Assembly (NCBI RefSeq): GCF_020283565.1
Contig: NC_060061.1
Span: 2,674,010 to 2,738,009 of the forward strand
Source: Trifolium pratense
Lineage: Eukaryota > Streptophyta > Magnoliopsida > Fabales > Fabaceae
Reading direction: 5' to 3'
DNA length: 64,000 nucleotides
The notes under the pieces were generated by a model that saw nothing but the letters and a program-made list of their open reading frames with translations, was not told where the DNA came from and ran no database searches. Made by a program: the position numbers and the translations under genes. Below, piece after piece: positions 61,229-64,000 of the stretch (position 1 is its first letter; every line of letters starts with the position of its first letter).

Positions 61229-62219
61229 GAAATATATATAAACAAAACAGTCTTCTCAGCACAAGACGTGCCAAAATAACGAGCCAAGTTTACACACGAT
61301 AACATAATAGTGATAGAATAGGGACTACACAAAGACACATCGGGTCCGCAAAAGAAAAATTTTCTCTTGTATTTCATCAAAAAGGTACTACAAGGTAATA
61401 GGTTGCACCTAAATAAGGACAAGTAGTCGTACTTAACTCCAATTTTCTAGCCTACTTTCCCAAAAATATCATACATTTACATAAGCCACGTTACAACCCA
61501 TAAAGACCTCTAATAATGCGTATCTGTTCGAACTTTGATTGATTGCTTAGAGTCGTTACAAGCCTATGGTAAAATAGCAAGTCTCACGTCAATTAAAAGA
61601 TACCCTTTCAATTTTGAGCGAAAATGTGAGAAGAGAGAAAAAGTTGAACATGAACTCTTATAGACATCTGTTGTACTTGCTATATTGACGTCTCTTGGAC
61701 CAGAAGCGTCTCGCACACATGTGCGAGGTGTACGATGACATCGGGCCTCAAAATTTTGAGGGTCTCAACTCAAAATTTTGAGGTCCTATAATATTACTTA
61801 TATATTATTTATACCTATAAAATATCAAATGTATATTAATAGATTAATTTTTAGGCCCTAAAATAATAGTTATATATTGTTAATGTTCATAAAATATCAT
61901 ATGTATCAATAGATTAGTTATCTATAATCGTAAATATAGTTCTAGTCCATTTTAATCTTTGCATACAATTTGATCTTAGATTATGATGTTCCTTTTTTAC
62001 GTTATATACAAAGATAATTATTTTGTATTTCTTGTTCCATTTAATTTAATGCAATTGATTTAATATTGATAATTTATATGTTTATAAGATTGATTTTTTT
62101 TTTATATTATATGCAATTTAAATCAACAATTTTTATTTTAAATTATATTTTTTTTTATTAAGGGACCATTTTTATATTTTGCACAGAGTCTCCTAAAACT
62201 CGGAGACGCCCCGTCTTGG
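61229..62219. other. Intergenic; possible inverted-ended insertion 61700-62220
   Basis: GGACCAGAAGCGTCTCGCAC (61699) and the complement of GGAGACGCCCCGTCTTGGACC (62200) may be imperfect inverted ends; the AT-rich interior has GGGCCTCAAAATTTTGAG-type palindromes. No gene. Confidence 0.35.
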
Positions 62220-63490
62220 ACCAAGTGTTGATTGAGCATGATCGCTGCAGTCAAGATCGGTGGTACCATTACCGACAAAATATAAAGGTTGTGAATTGCC
62301 TGTCATCTAAGTTATCTGTTGTTTCAATGACGATTTTCCATCGTATCACGATGACTTGTCATCGTGGCACGATGATGACTTGAAAAGAACGCAGAAAATC
62401 TCGAGAATATCTTCCATCGTACCACGATATGATCCATCGTGGCTACGATGAGGTGAAAATACATGTCATCGTGGCCACGATGGGTGCGATGAACGCGCAG
62501 AAAAGCTCAAAACCCAGCTGAAAAACTATAATAGAGTTTTCCTCCTCCGTTATTATTCAACCCAAGAAATTCCAAAATATTCAGGATTTTGAATATTCAC
62601 CAAGAGTTATGAGAACTCTAAGGAGGAGGCAATGAGGCCAAGGAACTCTAAGGCCAATAAGGTTCTTTTCTTTCTGTCTTTGTAAATTATTTTTCCTAGG
62701 TTAGGTGGAGTCGAAGAACTCCCTTACGAATGCTTGGTTTTGTATAATTTGGGTATAAATTCAATTGTGTCTACTTTCAAACTCTTTTATCGCTTAGTTT
62801 TATATTTATTTTAATATTGATCACATTAGAATAAAATCTAAGGACCTAGTGGATATCGCATAGGAAACGAAACTAGTAATCCCGAACGAAGGACGGTGTG
62901 CTATGGCCAAGATGAGACCATTAAATTCAGTATATGAGGTCTTAGTATAGGATTAGAAGGAACGATAATTTCTACCTGAGGCAGAGTTAGGACTAGTTAG
63001 AGGCACACATGACAACTTGTGACACATGGAGCCACTAAGGTAATGATACCAACGTTTGTAACAAAAAAGTGGAACCTGGGGAGATGATACTTAAACAGAG
63101 TAAGGGTAACCACTAACTAGGCTCTGAACAGTTTGTAATAGAAATAGGGAACGATTGTTTCTGAACCTATTTTTAATAGTCTAATTCCTGATAGAGGGAA
63201 ACAAGGAAATAACCACCAAACAGGAGTAATGGAGGGATCCGACCACACTTAACCACCCTGCGTGGACACACACGCACCATTTACTTTTACAGTCATTTAC
63301 TTTTCTGCACTTTAATCATTGCAATTTATTTTATCAGCACAACTATCTCCAAACACCAAAGTGAATGCAAAACTATTCCTAAGCGAAACTAGTATAACTT
63401 TGACACAATCCTTGTGGAGAACGATAAACTTATCACTTTATTACTCTGTAGCGATTCGGTGTACTTGCATAACCACCGTCAATCGTCTAC
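62220..63490 (+). mobile_element. LTR sequence of a Ty3-type retrotransposon, incomplete
   Basis: Bases 62330-62490 repeat palindromic CATCGTGGC(C/A)ACGATG motifs. Bases 63300-63490 (ATTCCTAAGCGAAACTAG, CACAATCCTTGTGGAGAACG, GTGTACTTGCATAACCACCG) match the inverted piece at 12030-12200. This resembles LTR/leader sequence of plant Athila/Ogre-like elements, but no PBS or internal coding region is present; the subfamily is inferred. Confidence 0.55.
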
Positions 63491-64000
63491 CGAACGCATC
63501 GTAACTCCAAATTCTATGAAATTGAAATGCCAACAAGAGTAATTTCGTTAGCTTTCCAGACATGTAAATACTATTCAAAACGGAGCTATAAGGTGAGAGA
63601 CATGACGAAAATACCACTAGTAGGTCCATATGATAATTAATTTGGACAAACCTTCACTAAAACGGTAATTAATCTCTCTCAGTAACTCCAAATTTAGTGG
63701 TGTTTAATTATGTGGAAAGATAGCTTGATTACGGTCATTTTAGTACCCGTTTGGTAAATTATTGATCAAAATTGAGTTTTGTGAGAAACTTTGAAGTTGA
63801 GGATCAGAAGCAGATTTTGTGTATAATTTTGGGGTAGGCAAAATCCAAAAAATTATAAAATAAGGGTGTAAAATTCCAGATTTTAAAATAGAGGGAAAAA
63901 TTCCAATTTATTCAAAATAGAGAGGTAAAACTTCATTTAAGCCTTAAAAATATTAGTGAAGCAAACCTTTTTTTTAAGATTTAACTAGTTTAAAGACTCA
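63491..64000. other. AT-rich tail of the window
   Basis: No gene or clear element. 'aaattccagattttaaaatagaggg'-type text near 63870 resembles MITE/MULE end phrases. Confidence 0.3.

Overview
This window is plant nuclear DNA, most likely from a legume. It is AT-rich, its genes carry many small GT-AG introns, and the gaps are full of plant transposon debris: LINEs, copia and Ty3-type LTR elements, TRIMs, MULE and hAT MITEs, SINE-like units and a Helitron. The legume call is an inference from the look of the repeats and proteins; no species-specific marker was seen.

Seven protein-coding genes could be modelled exon by exon. They are: a DUF4378/TRM-like protein (+, 2-2620, 5' side possibly cut by the window edge); a D-cysteine desulfhydrase / ACC-deaminase-like PLP enzyme (+, 15118-24637); a plastid-type YaaW/UPF0174-like protein (+, 29522-35749); an annexin close to Arabidopsis annexin D5 (+, 39302-43032); a low-molecular-weight purple acid phosphatase (+, 46363-47964); a DUF760 UV-B-induced-type chloroplast protein (-, 51002-48780); and a KUP/HAK/KT potassium transporter (-, 60313-56435). 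They look like unrelated neighbours, not a pathway cluster. The phosphatase and DUF760 genes converge; the DUF760 and transporter genes lie in tandem on the minus strand.

Layout: 2.6-4.3 kb is MITE and LINE debris. About 4.3-10 kb looks like a Helitron-type insertion on the minus strand, with a CTAG end and hairpin, carrying broken exon pieces of two host genes: XRN-type 5'-3' exoribonuclease and ribosomal protein eS6. 10-15 kb is SINE, LINE, LTR and MITE debris. 15-24.6 kb is the desulfhydrase gene, whose 6-kb third intron holds copia remains and a three-LTR composite with a TRIM nested inside; a second complete TRIM sits in intron 6. 24.6-29.5 kb holds three foldback elements (two with 9-bp target duplications) and a LINE tail. 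29.5-35.7 kb is the YaaW-like gene with a 9-bp-TSD MITE and a deleted copia element in its introns. 36-39 kb shows little. 39.3-51 kb is gene-dense with one LINE. 51-56 kb is repeats, including two hAT-type elements with 8-bp duplications. 56.4-60.3 kb is the transporter. 60.4-64 kb is repeats, including LTR sequence related in inverted orientation to that near 12 kb.

No convincing rRNA or tRNA gene, CRISPR array or bacterial-type operon was found. All functional calls rest on motif recognition by eye; no database search was run.
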